Source: JANPJV01 sp031425695 (GTDB lineage Bacteria; Pseudomonadota; Gammaproteobacteria; Xanthomonadales; SZUA-5). From it: DNA of 33,800 nucleotides. The translations under genes and the position numbers were made by a program. Below, piece after piece: positions 22,669-31,531 of the stretch. Position 1 is the first letter of the stretch; the number at the start of each line of letters is the position of its first letter. The notes under the pieces are model-generated. The model saw only the letters and a list, made by a program, of their open reading frames with translations. It did not search any database and was not told where the DNA came from. Where the stretch lies: positions 1-33,800 of the forward strand of contig JANPJV010000138.1 in the NCBI GenBank assembly GCA_031425695.1, read 5' to 3'.

Positions 22669-22753
22669 GTGCGCCCGGCAGGGCGCACCTGCTTGGAGGT
22701 GAAAGTCCTCTACGCGCCCGGCAAGCGTAAGAGTTAGCCGAACGGCAAGGGTG
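22669..22753 (+). mobile_element. Truncated group II intron, 5' end of domain I (class IIC-like position)
   Basis: Begins with GTGCG, the group II intron 5' boundary, inside the perfect hairpin GTGCGCCCGGCAGGGCGCAC (22669-22688). The features of bacterial group II domain I follow in order: GGAGGTGAAAGTCCTC, GCGCCCGGCAAGCG, and GTTAGCCGAACGGCAAGGGTG in two parts (GTTAGCCGAAC and GGCAAGGGTG). After GGGTG at 22753 the resemblance stops. No reverse transcriptase/maturase frame and no clear domain V is found before the next gene. Class IIC introns insert just behind terminator stems, and this copy starts 4 nt after the terminator T-tract, which supports the reading. It is a dead remnant. Confidence 0.72.
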
Positions 22754-22969
22754 ACGCGGGCAGGTGGTTGCCGGCGTGCGGTGAGTTCTCGCGCCTGGCG
22801 CCGTCCGATTTGGAGATTCGTACTCCAAATGAGATCGCCGCAACCGCAATGGACTCGTGGGCGCAAAGGCGCGAATTCAATTCGAACCGCCGGCCTGCGC
22901 AGCGCGCCAGTGGAGAGCAGCGGACTAGGTTATGGGATTGGCGGGATTCCAGACCACTCCACCGGCTTC

Positions 22970-23782
22970 CTACTCCAGCAGCGCATCCACCGCGCCCAGC
23001 TCCGCAGCATCGAGCGAAAACGCGAAGATCGCGAGGTCTTCCCGCATGTGCTGCGTGCTCGTCGTTCCCGTGAGCGGGGTCACCCCGCGCTGTGTGAGAT
23101 ATCGGAACAGCACCTGCGCTGGCGTCACCTGGTAACGGCGAGCGCTCGCGACGACCACTGCAGCGTCCAGCAGACGCGGGTTTGCCGTCAGCGTCCAGAA
23201 GCTCTGGTAACAGATTCCGTGGGTGCGACAAAAGGCGCGGATCTCGCCGTCGTAACCCGTCTCGGCGTGGAATCGGTTCTGCACGATCACGGGCGCGATG
23301 CGTGACTCGTCGCAAAGACGTTCGAGCACCGGCAGGGAGTAACAATTGCTGATCCCGAGCCGATGCACCACGCCGCGACCGACCAGCGCTTCCATTGCGC
23401 TCCACACCTGCCGCATGCGCGTGACCTCGCTGATCGGCGAGTGCAGCACCAGCGCATCCAGGTAATCAGTCTGCAGGTTGAGCAGCGATGCCGCGCAGGA
23501 TTGCATGACTTGTTCGCCGGGATGCGCCCTGACGTCGTATGGCAGCCGCTGCGGATCCTGTCCGGAAGCCGGCGTGAACTTGGTCTGCAGATAAAGATCC
23601 GCGCGACGCGAGCCCGTCTCGAGCCAGGCCGCTACACCTTCCCCGACGCCCGGCTCGTGATAGTGCTTTGGTTGGCACGCGGTGTCGATGCCGCGAAAGC
23701 CCGCACGCAGCGCCTGCGTGACCAGCCCCGCCGTCGCTGCCTTTTTCCAGGCGGTGCCATAAAGGATCGAAGGGACATCCAT
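22970..23782 (-). CDS. Aldo/keto reductase family oxidoreductase
   Basis: 270 residues from the Met at 23782 (MDVPSILYGTAWKK); the frame extends 24 codons upstream to 23854, but that part lacks family features. The fold and motifs of aldo/keto reductases are present: GFRGIDTACQPKHYHEPGVG (Asp33 and Tyr41), LQTKF with Lys68, and LVLHSP with His114, so the catalytic tetrad is complete. LGISNCYSLPVLERL and VQNRFHAETGYD are the substrate and cofactor strands, and PLTGTTSTQHMREDL is the C-terminal NADPH-binding block. The DTACQPKHY variant (wider Asp-Tyr spacing than usual) places it in a branch shared with fungi and plants. It is a cytoplasmic NADPH-dependent carbonyl reductase of unknown substrate, transcribed alone. 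The upstream ribosome site is weak, so the start is uncertain. Confidence 0.85.
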   Translation of the reverse strand: MDVPSILYGTAWKKAATAGLVTQALRAGFRGIDTACQPKHYHEPGVGEGVAAWLETGSRRADLYLQTKFTPASGQDPQRLPYDVRAHPGEQVMQSCAASLLNLQTDYLDALVLHSPISEVTRMRQVWSAMEALVGRGVVHRLGISNCYSLPVLERLCDESRIAPVIVQNRFHAETGYDGEIRAFCRTHGICYQSFWTLTANPRLLDAAVVVASARRYQVTPAQVLFRYLTQRGVTPLTGTTSTQHMREDLAIFAFSLDAAELGAVDALLE

Positions 23783-24038
23783 CCGCCAAGCATGCGCGCG
23801 AGGCACCGCGATCCGGGTGAAAGACCCTGCCAAAGCGCCCGACCCGTATGCCAATCCACACGCCTGCGGTCAAGACGTTGACAAGTACCCGCAATGTCCT
23901 CCGGAAACTCTTTTGCACAGGCCGTGATGGCTCCAGGCAATTGTTTCATTGTTGTCAACCAGCTGTCGGACGATATCTGCAGGTCATTGAAAATAAAGGG
24001 ATTGATGGAACCGGTGAACACTTCACCAAGGCGCCCGG

Positions 24039-24113
24039 GAGCGCGTACTGACGGGCTTGGAGGAGGTTGTCCCAAGCGTCATCCACAAGCTTATCCACAG
24101 GCTTTGTGGATAA
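24039..24113. repeat. 75-bp element copy A, ending in two convergent DnaA boxes
   Basis: Aligns without gaps with 24427-24501 (55 of 75 positions by my count), best at both ends. The ends read GAGCGCGTACTGACGGGCTT and TTATCCACA-GGCTT-TGTGGATAA. The two 9-mers at 24091-24099 and 24105-24113 are perfect DnaA boxes in inverted orientation, five bases apart, and ATCCACAA (24081-24088) is an additional half match. No gene is present from 23783 to 24873. Confidence 0.8.
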
Positions 24114-24426
24114 GGGCGAATATCTGAGCACCCGTCGACACTTAGGCGCCAATGCCAGAGATCACATGAGGATTGCGGGCTAAATGCGGTGAGCTGGTTT
24201 CACCGTTAACGAGGACCAGTGCCGGCAAAAAATATTTTTCAGGGAGGGGGCCCCTGAGCGCTTGACAGCGGCGCGAAAGGGTCCCGCGAGCCTAAGAGTT
24301 TTGCACAACGCGTGAGCACCGCCACCGTAACCGAGCGCAGCTGGCAGGGAGGTCGCTCCATTTCTTGCAAGCCTTTGATTTAGTGACGATCAACGCAACC
24401 GAGCAGGGAATCGCCGAAGGCTGCAA

Positions 24427-24501
24427 GAGCGCGTCCCGACGGGCTTTCCAGGGCGTCGCACCGGCTTCGTCCACAAACTTATCCACAACCTGTGTGGATA
24501 A
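24427..24501. repeat. 75-bp element copy B, ending in two convergent DnaA boxes
   Basis: Same length and order as copy A: GAGCGCGTCCCGACGGGCTT at the left, then a diverged middle, then TCCACAAACTTATCCACA and TGTGGATAA. The boxes are at 24479-24487 and 24493-24501, again five bases apart. Between copies A and B lies AAAAAATATTTTT (24227-24239), the most AT-rich run of this region. Confidence 0.8.
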
Positions 24502-24873
24502 GGAACACGGCCCTTTTGCAGCAAGCACTTAGATCACGAACCTCAGCTACGCATGAGCTTGGCGAGCGCCAGGCCCGATGGGCGGTTTCATCCGGGGCGG
24601 CTACGATGCTGCGGCAGCAAACCCGTGTGGACGCTACTGTGGCCCCGAACGCGCGCATCAATCCGCGTTTCAACCAATTGATACTGACACCGCCCACAAC
24701 TCATCGTGTCGGCCACCGGTGGCGGCACCGTGACGCTCGCCCTGCATCCATTGCCTCCGGGGAATCGACCGGCGCATCGAGAGCGCTTTAGAAAATGCGT
24801 GTCCAGCCCTTTCGATTTTCTGGTGGCTGCCGTAGAAGAGATTTGGACGGATCCGCACTCCCAGGCGAGCACG

Positions 24874-27800
24874 ATGATGGCGATGTCCTCCCGAATGCTT
24901 GGGGTCATTCTGTTGCTGTTCGCGGTGGGATCGCCCTCGGCCGAGCTCGAGGTCGAGCGCGAGCGGGATGAGACGCGCCTCACCATCAAGCTCGACCGGC
25001 CGGTACGGCCGTTCGGACCCGCATACGAAAACACCGGTGCGCTGATCACGACCCAGCCGGCGTGGCCGTGGCGCTGTTGGCTGACGGAGGCCGATGAGAT
25101 CACGTGTCGCGCGCCAGCGGCCGCGGTGCCGGCGGCCACGCCGTTCGAGCTGCGGACCGTCGCGCCGCTCTACGACCTCGACGACCAGCCGCAGCAATTG
25201 CATTTACGGGGAGATACCGGAGCGCCGGAAGTCGTCTTCGAAGCGGTGCACCTGCAGGGAACGCCGGTAATGCTGGCCATTGCTGACCAGCCGATCGATC
25301 CCGAAAGCCTGCGCTCGCGCTTGCATCTGCAGCCCGAGGGAGACGCTGCCCCTGGGCGGCTCGAAGTCAGTCCCGCGACGGCTGAGCATATCGCTGCCGC
25401 CCGTGTCCGCAGCGAATCTGGCCGGGTAGCTTTCGAGCTACGGTTGCTGGGTGTGCAACCTGGTGCGAATTACCGCCTGCTGCTGGATGCAGGCGTGCGC
25501 AGCCTGCAAGGTCCGGTGCTGGCAGAGGAGGGGAAATTCGACGGCGTGATCGAGATCCCGGGGCCGCTCAAGGTCGGTATCGGCTGTGCGGGCTTCGACA
25601 CCGCGACCAATGTGTCCGGTTGCGATCCCGATAGCGGGTTCAAACTGACTTTTGTCGGCAGGCCCGCCGAAGGGTCATTGGAGCGCCTGCGCACGTCCTT
25701 GCGCCAGGTTGGACTGCGGCCAGCGGCCGAGCTCACACCCGATTGGTTTGACGGTTACGGCGTGGAGCGCTTCGAGCTGCGTATCGACGGTGCCGCCGCC
25801 CGACGCACCTACACGCTGGAACTGCCAGCTGATCTGCGGGGTGTCGACGGCGAGTTGGCGACAACGCGGGGGCCGTTGAAGCTCGTCGCGTCCAAGCGGC
25901 GTCCACAGATCCATGCCGAGCCCGAAGCGACGCTCGCACCCGCCAGCCCGCAGGTTCGGAGCGCAGGCATGCGCGGGCTGGTCGTCGAGCGCCGCTGGCT
26001 GGGCACGAACGAGTCGCCAAAGCGCGATCGCTTTCCATCGCGGCGCTGGTTTCGGCCGCGCGAGCTGACTTCGCTCAGCCTGCCCGAGAGCCCGCCGCAG
26101 CTGATTGCCAACGGCGGCATCGAGTGGCTGCGCATCGGCAACGCGGACGCACATATCGAAGTCGCGCGGGTGCACGCGCCATTCGCCGTGCATGCGGTGT
26201 ACGCGACTGGCGAGGTCTGGGTGTGGGCCACCGACTGGGCGCTCGCGCGCCCGCTCGTAGGCGTCGAGATCGACATCGTCAAGGCGACTGACGCGCAGGG
26301 GTTGCAGCGCAAGACCGCCGTTACGCGCACCGACGAGCGCGGGCTCGCACGGCTGGCGCTTGAAGAAGAGGAGAGCCCGTACTCCGATGACCGGCTGCTG
26401 CGCGCGCGCATCGGCGGTCGCGTGGTCTACCTGCCGATGGAGCTGGCCGAAGCACTCGATGACGCGGGCTCACGCAGCTACACGGAGTGGGCCGAAGGCG
26501 ATCTGCGCGCCTTCATCGTCACCGAAAAACCGCTCTATCGGCCCGGCGAAAACGTGCGCTTCCACGGCTGGCTGCGACGGCGTGCCGGGGGCGTGGTCGA
26601 GGCCCGCAAACTGCCGTCCACGCTCAAATTCCGGGTGCACGATTTCGGGACCGCGATCGGTGACTGGCAGCCGCTGGCGGTCGACGATTTCGGTGCCGTT
26701 CCCGGCGAGATCCGTTTGCCGGAGCGCATGGCGGATTCGGATTACGGGTTCGAGTTCGAGGCGGGAGAAGACGAGAGCTTTCGCGTAGATGAGCTGTTCG
26801 CGATCAGCGCTGCCGAGCCATTGAGCCTCGAGGTGCAGCTCACCGATCCGCCGGCATTCCTCCGGCCGCGCGAAACCATGAACCTGCAGGCTAGGGCGAC
26901 GTATTTCAGTGGCAGCGCGGCGGCGCAGCTCGAGCTTGGAGCCCTGGGCCTGTCCTCTCCCGGACAGGCGCACGAAGTATTTCCGGACCATGCCGATTTT
27001 GAGTTCACCAACGGCGCACTGACCGGCGACGCCGCCAGCTGCGCGGATGCGGCCGAGGACAGCGAACGCACGGTCATGTTTGCCGCCAGCCAGAGTAATC
27101 TCCGCGGCGTGGCGACACTGACGGGCACGGTTGGCCTCGACTGCGACTTCGGCGTGCTCGAGCTCGCACCGTCGGCGACACTGCCTGGGCTAGCGTCGGC
27201 CTATGGCAGCACCCGGCGTATCCCGCTGCTCGCGGATCGCGACTATCTCGGCCTCGCGGTGGCGCCGCGCTGGAGCAGCGATGGGGAGCCATTCGAAGTG
27301 CGGGCAATCCTGCTCGATGGCCAGGCTGCGCCGAAGGAACATGCGCCGATCCGGGTTGCGATCGATGAGCAGCGGGATGGACAATGGGTCGAAGTCGACG
27401 CCTGTGAGCTGCGCCCGGACGGCGTGGACACTTGCAGCTGGCCCGCCCGTGGGCAAGTTCGCTTCCGTGCCGTGACCGCATCCGCGCGCGCGGTGGCGGT
27501 CGAGGCCTGGGGCGGTGCAGCCGCGCCACGCTCCTTTTCGCTGCTCACCGAGTGGAGCAAGGACGGCCGTACGCTGTCCTATCGAGCAACGGCGCCGGGC
27601 AGTGGCGGAGTGCTGGTCAGCGCCGAGAAGAGTCGCCTGCTCGGCGCCTGGGCGCATGCCTACGCGGACGGGCAGGTGAGTGGCGAGATCGCTGCTTCCG
27701 AGCTGCCGGCCGGCGCCTTCGACCTGGCACTGCTGCTGGTGCCGGCGCGCAGCACGCCGGACGTGAGAGTCACTCCCGTGCGCCTGCGCGCGCGCGTTGA

Positions 27801-30309
27801 GACGCCGGTCGTACCTCAGCCGCAATGGCTGGAGGTCGAAGCGCCAGCTGCCGGTACCGACCCCGGCCGCGAACAATTGCTGGTCATCCGCAATGACGGT
27901 CCGGCGCCGCTCGATGTCGCCATCGCCGTGGCTGACCAGGGGCTGCTGGCCCTGGTGCCGGCGCTCGAGCTCGCCCGCGACCCGAACGGGTCGAACTGGT
28001 TCGCGCAGCTGGAGGCGTTTGCGACCCTGCGCGCGTACAGCATCGCGAATTTGTCGACTGCGGCGGTTCGGGAGTACGACGATCGGGCGCCCGGGCGACG
28101 CATCTTCCGAGTCGATGCGGAGGGCCCTGATTCGGTTCGGTTGGATTCGGTCGAAGTGACCGGCTCGCGCATCAACGCCCGCGACGTCTATGCACAACCC
28201 GTTGCGAGCCAGCCCGGCAGCCGCGCGGACCAACGACGCGCAGACCTGGCCGATGCCTTGCGTCGCTTCGAAGGCGTTACCCGGCGCCGTTTCAGCGACA
28301 GCGCCTGGTGGCAGGATGGCCTGCGACTGCAACCCGGGGAGCGTCGCGAGATCCGCATGCGCCTGCCGGACAACCTGACCCGCTGGCGCGTCGAGGTGGT
28401 CGCCTTCGATGCTGCCGCGCATGCCGAGAGACACGTGCTGGACGTCAGCTCGAGCCGCGCGCTAGAAGTGCGTCCGAGCTTGCCGCGGAGCGTGGTCCAG
28501 GGCGATCGCTTGGTCGCCTCGACCAGCGTCTACAACAGTTCGGACGCTGCGGCGAAAGCGCGCGTGGAGTTGCACTGGGTAGCGCCGGGCGCAACTGCGA
28601 GCGCAAATCGTGAGCTAGCGATCCAGGCGCGCGCCACGGCCTCCTTCGACCTCGTAGCCGCGACCGAAGACGTCGGCCCGGCGCAGCTTCTCGCCGCCGC
28701 CGCCGCAGGCAGCGGCCGTGATGCAGCACTCAGCGAAAGCCTGGTCGCATCCCCGCAGCGCACCCGGACGCGCACCGATGCCTGGTGGATCGATGCCGAT
28801 CGCTGGCTCGACGTGACCTTGCCGGGGAACGGCAGCAACCCCCGCGTGCTGGTGCGCGCCGGCCTCTATGACGTGCCCGGATTGCCCTTGCTCGCAGAGC
28901 GCATGCGCGACTATCCGCACCGCTGCTACGAGCAGATCCAGAGCCGCGCCGTGTCCGCTGCCGCGCTGCGCAAATTCCGCCCCGACCTTGCCGACTGGGC
29001 GAGCGACGAGCTGATCGCGACCGTCTGGCGCGAGCGTGCCAACTTCTCCAGCTATCCGGACCTGCCGGTCTACTTCGACCCGGACATCGAGCAGCCCGAC
29101 AGCTTCCTGCCCGCCTACACGGTGCTCGTCCATGCGCGCCTGGTCGCGCTCGGGCATGCGGAGGCGGCACTGCCAAAAAGCAGCACCGACGACTTCGAGA
29201 CGCATTTGCGGCACGCCGTCGACAGTGAAATGAAGCGCCAGAATTTCAGCGTGGCCGGGCTCAATCTCCGCGCCTTGCGGGCGCTCGGCAATGCCGATCC
29301 CGGTCGCGAATCGCAGTGGTGGGAGCAGCACGCGCAATTTGGTCCTTCCGCGGTTGCCAGCGCACTCGAGCTCGCCCATGCGGACGCAGATTCGGTCCGC
29401 TTGGCAGCCTCGATCAAGCGCCTTGATGAATGGGAACGCGGGCGCCCGAGCATTCCGCCGCTCGCTGCCGGCGCTCGTCACTGGATCGATGCGTCGGTCG
29501 CGGCTCATTGCCAGGTGGTCGCTGCACTGGCGCCGATGAAAGGCGAGCAGGCGCGTGCACGGCGCTGGCTGGCCGGCGTCGCGAGCAGCTTTGGCGACCG
29601 TGTCGGCCACGACAGCCAGGCACTGTCCGCATGCATCGACGCGAGCTTGCGGCTGGCGGCCGCGACCTCACGGGACTCGGCCGATACGGGTGTCGCGATC
29701 ACTATTGGCAGCAAGCAACTGGACCTGCAACTGTCGTCCGAGCAGCCGCGTACGTCGTCCGACTGGATTGCGGTGGCGCCCGACTCGCGTCTGCGGATCA
29801 GCAGTGGTGCTGGCGCCTATGTCGGCATCGAGTCCGCCTACGAGGTCGACGCCCGGGAAAGCGCGCCCACGTCCATCGGCGCCGCGCTGTCGCGTACGCT
29901 GGAAGTGCGCCGCGGCGACCGTTGGGAACTCGCGGCCGGCCCGCTGCAGCGCGGTGAGTGGGTGCGCGTGACCCTGCACTTCGATGCGCCGCGTGCTTTC
30001 GACATGCTGGTGATCGAAGAATCCGTCCCGGGCGCGCTGGTCCCGATCGACACCACGCTCGAAGCCGTCGCCGACCCCTGGATCCGCAGCCAGGACGTTG
30101 GCAGTGCTTGGTTCTTCGAACGCCAGCTGGGTCAGCCCACCACCCGCTTCTATGCAACCTGGGTGCCCCCGGGCGCACACGCCATCAGCTATGTCGCGCA
30201 GGCCCGCCATGCTGGCGACTTCGCGTGGCTGCCCGCGCGCATCGAAGCCATGTACGGACGCGTGCAGCGGGCGGAAAGTGCAGCGGCGCGGATCGAGGTG
30301 CGGCAATAG
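24874..30309 (+). CDS. Bacterial alpha-2-macroglobulin with thioester motif
   Basis: 1811 residues from the ATG at 24874 (AGGCGAG just upstream), which gives the signal peptide MLGVILLLFAVGSPSA; the frame itself is open from 24706. The macroglobulin-type domains follow: EKPLYRPGENVRFHGWLRR (about 552-570) is the classic MG block, LPDNLTRWRVEVVAFD lies before the complement-like domain, and DYPHRCYEQIQSR carries the thioester motif C-Y-E-Q with Cys1351. The C-terminal part ends with MLVIEESVPGALVP and FYATWVPPGAHAISYVAQAR, as in other bacterial members. These proteins sit in the periplasm and trap attacking proteases by covalent capture when the bait region is cut. No penicillin-binding protein gene (pbpC) follows here, unlike in many bacteria. 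The signal sequence has no lipobox Cys, so it is probably soluble. Residues 1093-1101 read VEVTGSRIN, a TonB-receptor-like motif. Confidence 0.93.
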   Translation: MMAMSSRMLGVILLLFAVGSPSAELEVERERDETRLTIKLDRPVRPFGPAYENTGALITTQPAWPWRCWLTEADEITCRAPAAAVPAATPFELRTVAPLYDLDDQPQQLHLRGDTGAPEVVFEAVHLQGTPVMLAIADQPIDPESLRSRLHLQPEGDAAPGRLEVSPATAEHIAAARVRSESGRVAFELRLLGVQPGANYRLLLDAGVRSLQGPVLAEEGKFDGVIEIPGPLKVGIGCAGFDTATNVSGCDPDSGFKLTFVGRPAEGSLERLRTSLRQVGLRPAAELTPDWFDGYGVERFELRIDGAAARRTYTLELPADLRGVDGELATTRGPLKLVASKRRPQIHAEPEATLAPASPQVRSAGMRGLVVERRWLGTNESPKRDRFPSRRWFRPRELTSLSLPESPPQLIANGGIEWLRIGNADAHIEVARVHAPFAVHAVYATGEVWVWATDWALARPLVGVEIDIVKATDAQGLQRKTAVTRTDERGLARLALEEEESPYSDDRLLRARIGGRVVYLPMELAEALDDAGSRSYTEWAEGDLRAFIVTEKPLYRPGENVRFHGWLRRRAGGVVEARKLPSTLKFRVHDFGTAIGDWQPLAVDDFGAVPGEIRLPERMADSDYGFEFEAGEDESFRVDELFAISAAEPLSLEVQLTDPPAFLRPRETMNLQARATYFSGSAAAQLELGALGLSSPGQAHEVFPDHADFEFTNGALTGDAASCADAAEDSERTVMFAASQSNLRGVATLTGTVGLDCDFGVLELAPSATLPGLASAYGSTRRIPLLADRDYLGLAVAPRWSSDGEPFEVRAILLDGQAAPKEHAPIRVAIDEQRDGQWVEVDACELRPDGVDTCSWPARGQVRFRAVTASARAVAVEAWGGAAAPRSFSLLTEWSKDGRTLSYRATAPGSGGVLVSAEKSRLLGAWAHAYADGQVSGEIAASELPAGAFDLALLLVPARSTPDVRVTPVRLRARVETPVVPQPQWLEVEAPAAGTDPGREQLLVIRNDGPAPLDVAIAVADQGLLALVPALELARDPNGSNWFAQLEAFATLRAYSIANLSTAAVREYDDRAPGRRIFRVDAEGPDSVRLDSVEVTGSRINARDVYAQPVASQPGSRADQRRADLADALRRFEGVTRRRFSDSAWWQDGLRLQPGERREIRMRLPDNLTRWRVEVVAFDAAAHAERHVLDVSSSRALEVRPSLPRSVVQGDRLVASTSVYNSSDAAAKARVELHWVAPGATASANRELAIQARATASFDLVAATEDVGPAQLLAAAAAGSGRDAALSESLVASPQRTRTRTDAWWIDADRWLDVTLPGNGSNPRVLVRAGLYDVPGLPLLAERMRDYPHRCYEQIQSRAVSAAALRKFRPDLADWASDELIATVWRERANFSSYPDLPVYFDPDIEQPDSFLPAYTVLVHARLVALGHAEAALPKSSTDDFETHLRHAVDSEMKRQNFSVAGLNLRALRALGNADPGRESQWWEQHAQFGPSAVASALELAHADADSVRLAASIKRLDEWERGRPSIPPLAAGARHWIDASVAAHCQVVAALAPMKGEQARARRWLAGVASSFGDRVGHDSQALSACIDASLRLAAATSRDSADTGVAITIGSKQLDLQLSSEQPRTSSDWIAVAPDSRLRISSGAGAYVGIESAYEVDARESAPTSIGAALSRTLEVRRGDRWELAAGPLQRGEWVRVTLHFDAPRAFDMLVIEESVPGALVPIDTTLEAVADPWIRSQDVGSAWFFERQLGQPTTRFYATWVPPGAHAISYVAQARHAGDFAWLPARIEAMYGRVQRAESAAARIEVRQ

Positions 30310-30355
30310 TGGGCTGGAGCGCGGGTCACCGCGGCGCGGCCACACGCCAGCATCC

Positions 30356-30383
30356 CTCACAGCCTGACGAAAAGGCATAGAAT
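30356..30383 (+). promoter_or_regulatory. Candidate promoter of the cNMP-binding/rhodanese gene
   Basis: CTCACA (30356-30361), 16-nt spacer, TAGAAT (30378-30383). The -10 box is near consensus; the -35 box is weaker. It lies 35 nt before the start codon at 30419. Sequence match only. Confidence 0.4.
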
Positions 30384-30418
30384 CGCGGCCCTGCTGCGAT
30401 GGACCGGACCAAACCAGA

Positions 30419-31465
30419 ATGGTGAACATCAGCCTGTTCGGGCGCTTCGTGCCTTTGCAGACGCTAGTCCCCTCTGATCGCGCGCAACTTGCCAAGCAGA
30501 GCAGCCTGGTCAATTACCAGCCAGGGAAAGCGGTTTTCAGCCGTGGCGAACTGGCGCGGACCGCGGCCTATCTGATCGAAGGCGAGCTCGAGCTGCAGGA
30601 CGAGCATGCGGCCGTGCGCTTGCGAGCGACTGACCCGGAAGCGCGCTATACGCTCGCGCCGGGACAGCGGCGCTCGGCCACCGCGCTGTGCGTCAAGGCT
30701 TGCCAGATCCTGTTTGTCGATCGCGAGCTTCTGGATGTGATGCTGACCTGGTCGCAGACCGGCGGCGTGGAGGCGCGCGACGTCGATGCCACGGCGGCGT
30801 CGGAAGCATCCACGACAGAATCGCCCGACTGGATGACGTCGTTATTGCAGAGCAAGGCCTTCCTGCGGATCCCGCCGGGCAACATCGCGCAGATCTTCGC
30901 GAGCATGGAGCCGGTGAGCTTCGATGCCGGACAAATCATCCTGAAGCAGGGTGACCCGGGCGATTATTACTACGTGATCACCGATGGCCGCGCCCAGGTG
31001 CTGCTCGAAGATCCCGACGGCCGCAACGAAGAGGAGCTCGCCCAGCTCGGTGTCGGCCGCGGTTTCGGCGAGGAGGCGCTGGTCTCCGGCGAGCCGCGTA
31101 ACGCCAGCGTGCGCGCGCTCACCCGCTGTTCGCTGATGCGCCTGTCCAGCAATGCGTTCACGCGCTTGCTCAAGGCGCCACTGATGACCGAAGTGCAGCT
31201 TTCGGATGCCCGGGCGCAGGTCGAGTTCATGGATGTGCGCGTGCCTGGCGAGTTTGCACGCGGGCACCTGCCGGGCGCGATCAACGTGCCGCTTGCACGC
31301 ATCCGCCTGCTGGCGAAAGACCTCGATCCGAGCCGCGAGTACTGGGTTTATTGCGACACCGGCCGGCGCAGCGCATCGGCCACTTTCCTCCTCAACGAAC
31401 GCGGCTTCGATGCCAAGCTGGTCAAAGGCGGCGTCGCCGTCACCCAGCTGGTCGAAGGCTCGTAA
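30419..31465 (+). CDS. Cyclic-nucleotide-binding-like and rhodanese domain protein
   Basis: 348 residues. Residues about 5-105 resemble a degenerate cNMP-binding barrel. Residues about 140-255 form a better one: ILKQGDPGDYYYVITDGRAQVLLE and FGEEALVSGEPRNASVRALT follow the CRP/cNMP-binding fold, with a GEEAL-type phosphate-binding cassette and Arg. Residues about 258-345 are a rhodanese domain (FMDVRVPGEFARGHLPGAINVPL) with the active loop CDTGRR, Cys312. No DNA-binding helix-turn-helix is seen, so it is unlikely to be a transcription factor. A sulfur-transfer domain under nucleotide control is plausible but unproven. It is 66 nt ahead of ppnN, with a hairpin between them. Confidence 0.85.
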   Translation: MVNISLFGRFVPLQTLVPSDRAQLAKQSSLVNYQPGKAVFSRGELARTAAYLIEGELELQDEHAAVRLRATDPEARYTLAPGQRRSATALCVKACQILFVDRELLDVMLTWSQTGGVEARDVDATAASEASTTESPDWMTSLLQSKAFLRIPPGNIAQIFASMEPVSFDAGQIILKQGDPGDYYYVITDGRAQVLLEDPDGRNEEELAQLGVGRGFGEEALVSGEPRNASVRALTRCSLMRLSSNAFTRLLKAPLMTEVQLSDARAQVEFMDVRVPGEFARGHLPGAINVPLARIRLLAKDLDPSREYWVYCDTGRRSASATFLLNERGFDAKLVKGGVAVTQLVEGS

Positions 31466-31493
31466 GCTCACCAACAAGCATCACCACAAGGAC

Positions 31494-31513
31494 GCGCGAT
31501 CATTGGATCGCGC
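31494..31513 (+). promoter_or_regulatory. Perfect hairpin in the leader of ppnN
   Basis: GCGCGATC-ATTG-GATCGCGC, an 8-bp stem with a four-base loop. It ends directly before AAGGA (31518-31522), the ribosome site of ppnN. It has no T-tract, so it is more likely a leader structure that sets translation or mRNA stability than a terminator. Confidence 0.55.
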
Positions 31514-31531
31514 ATGCAAGGAATCGCTCCA

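Noticed and set aside
22888..22930. Possible group II intron domain V (AACCGCCGGCCTGCGC and following)
   Set aside because: It only loosely resembles the domain V start and the 3' strand does not pair well; no catalytic AGC triad in the right place.
24262..24290. TTGACA at about 24260 as a promoter
   Set aside because: No acceptable -10 box at 16-18 bases and no gene within reach downstream.
24292..24528. Small minus-strand proteins at 23955-24152 and 24292-24528 with similar residues (LST..VDK.VDEA)
   Set aside because: The similarity comes from the duplicated DnaA-box element at DNA level; neither frame has a ribosome site or recognisable domain.
23783..24873. Chromosomal replication origin oriC
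   Set aside because: Only four clear boxes in two palindromes, no dnaA/dnaN/rpmH/gyrB neighbourhood and no extended AT-rich unwinding region; a titration locus or repeat is more likely.
24706..24873. Longer N-terminus for the alpha-2-macroglobulin from GTG at 24706
   Set aside because: It would put about 56 polar residues before an otherwise normal signal peptide; the ATG at 24874 has a better ribosome site.
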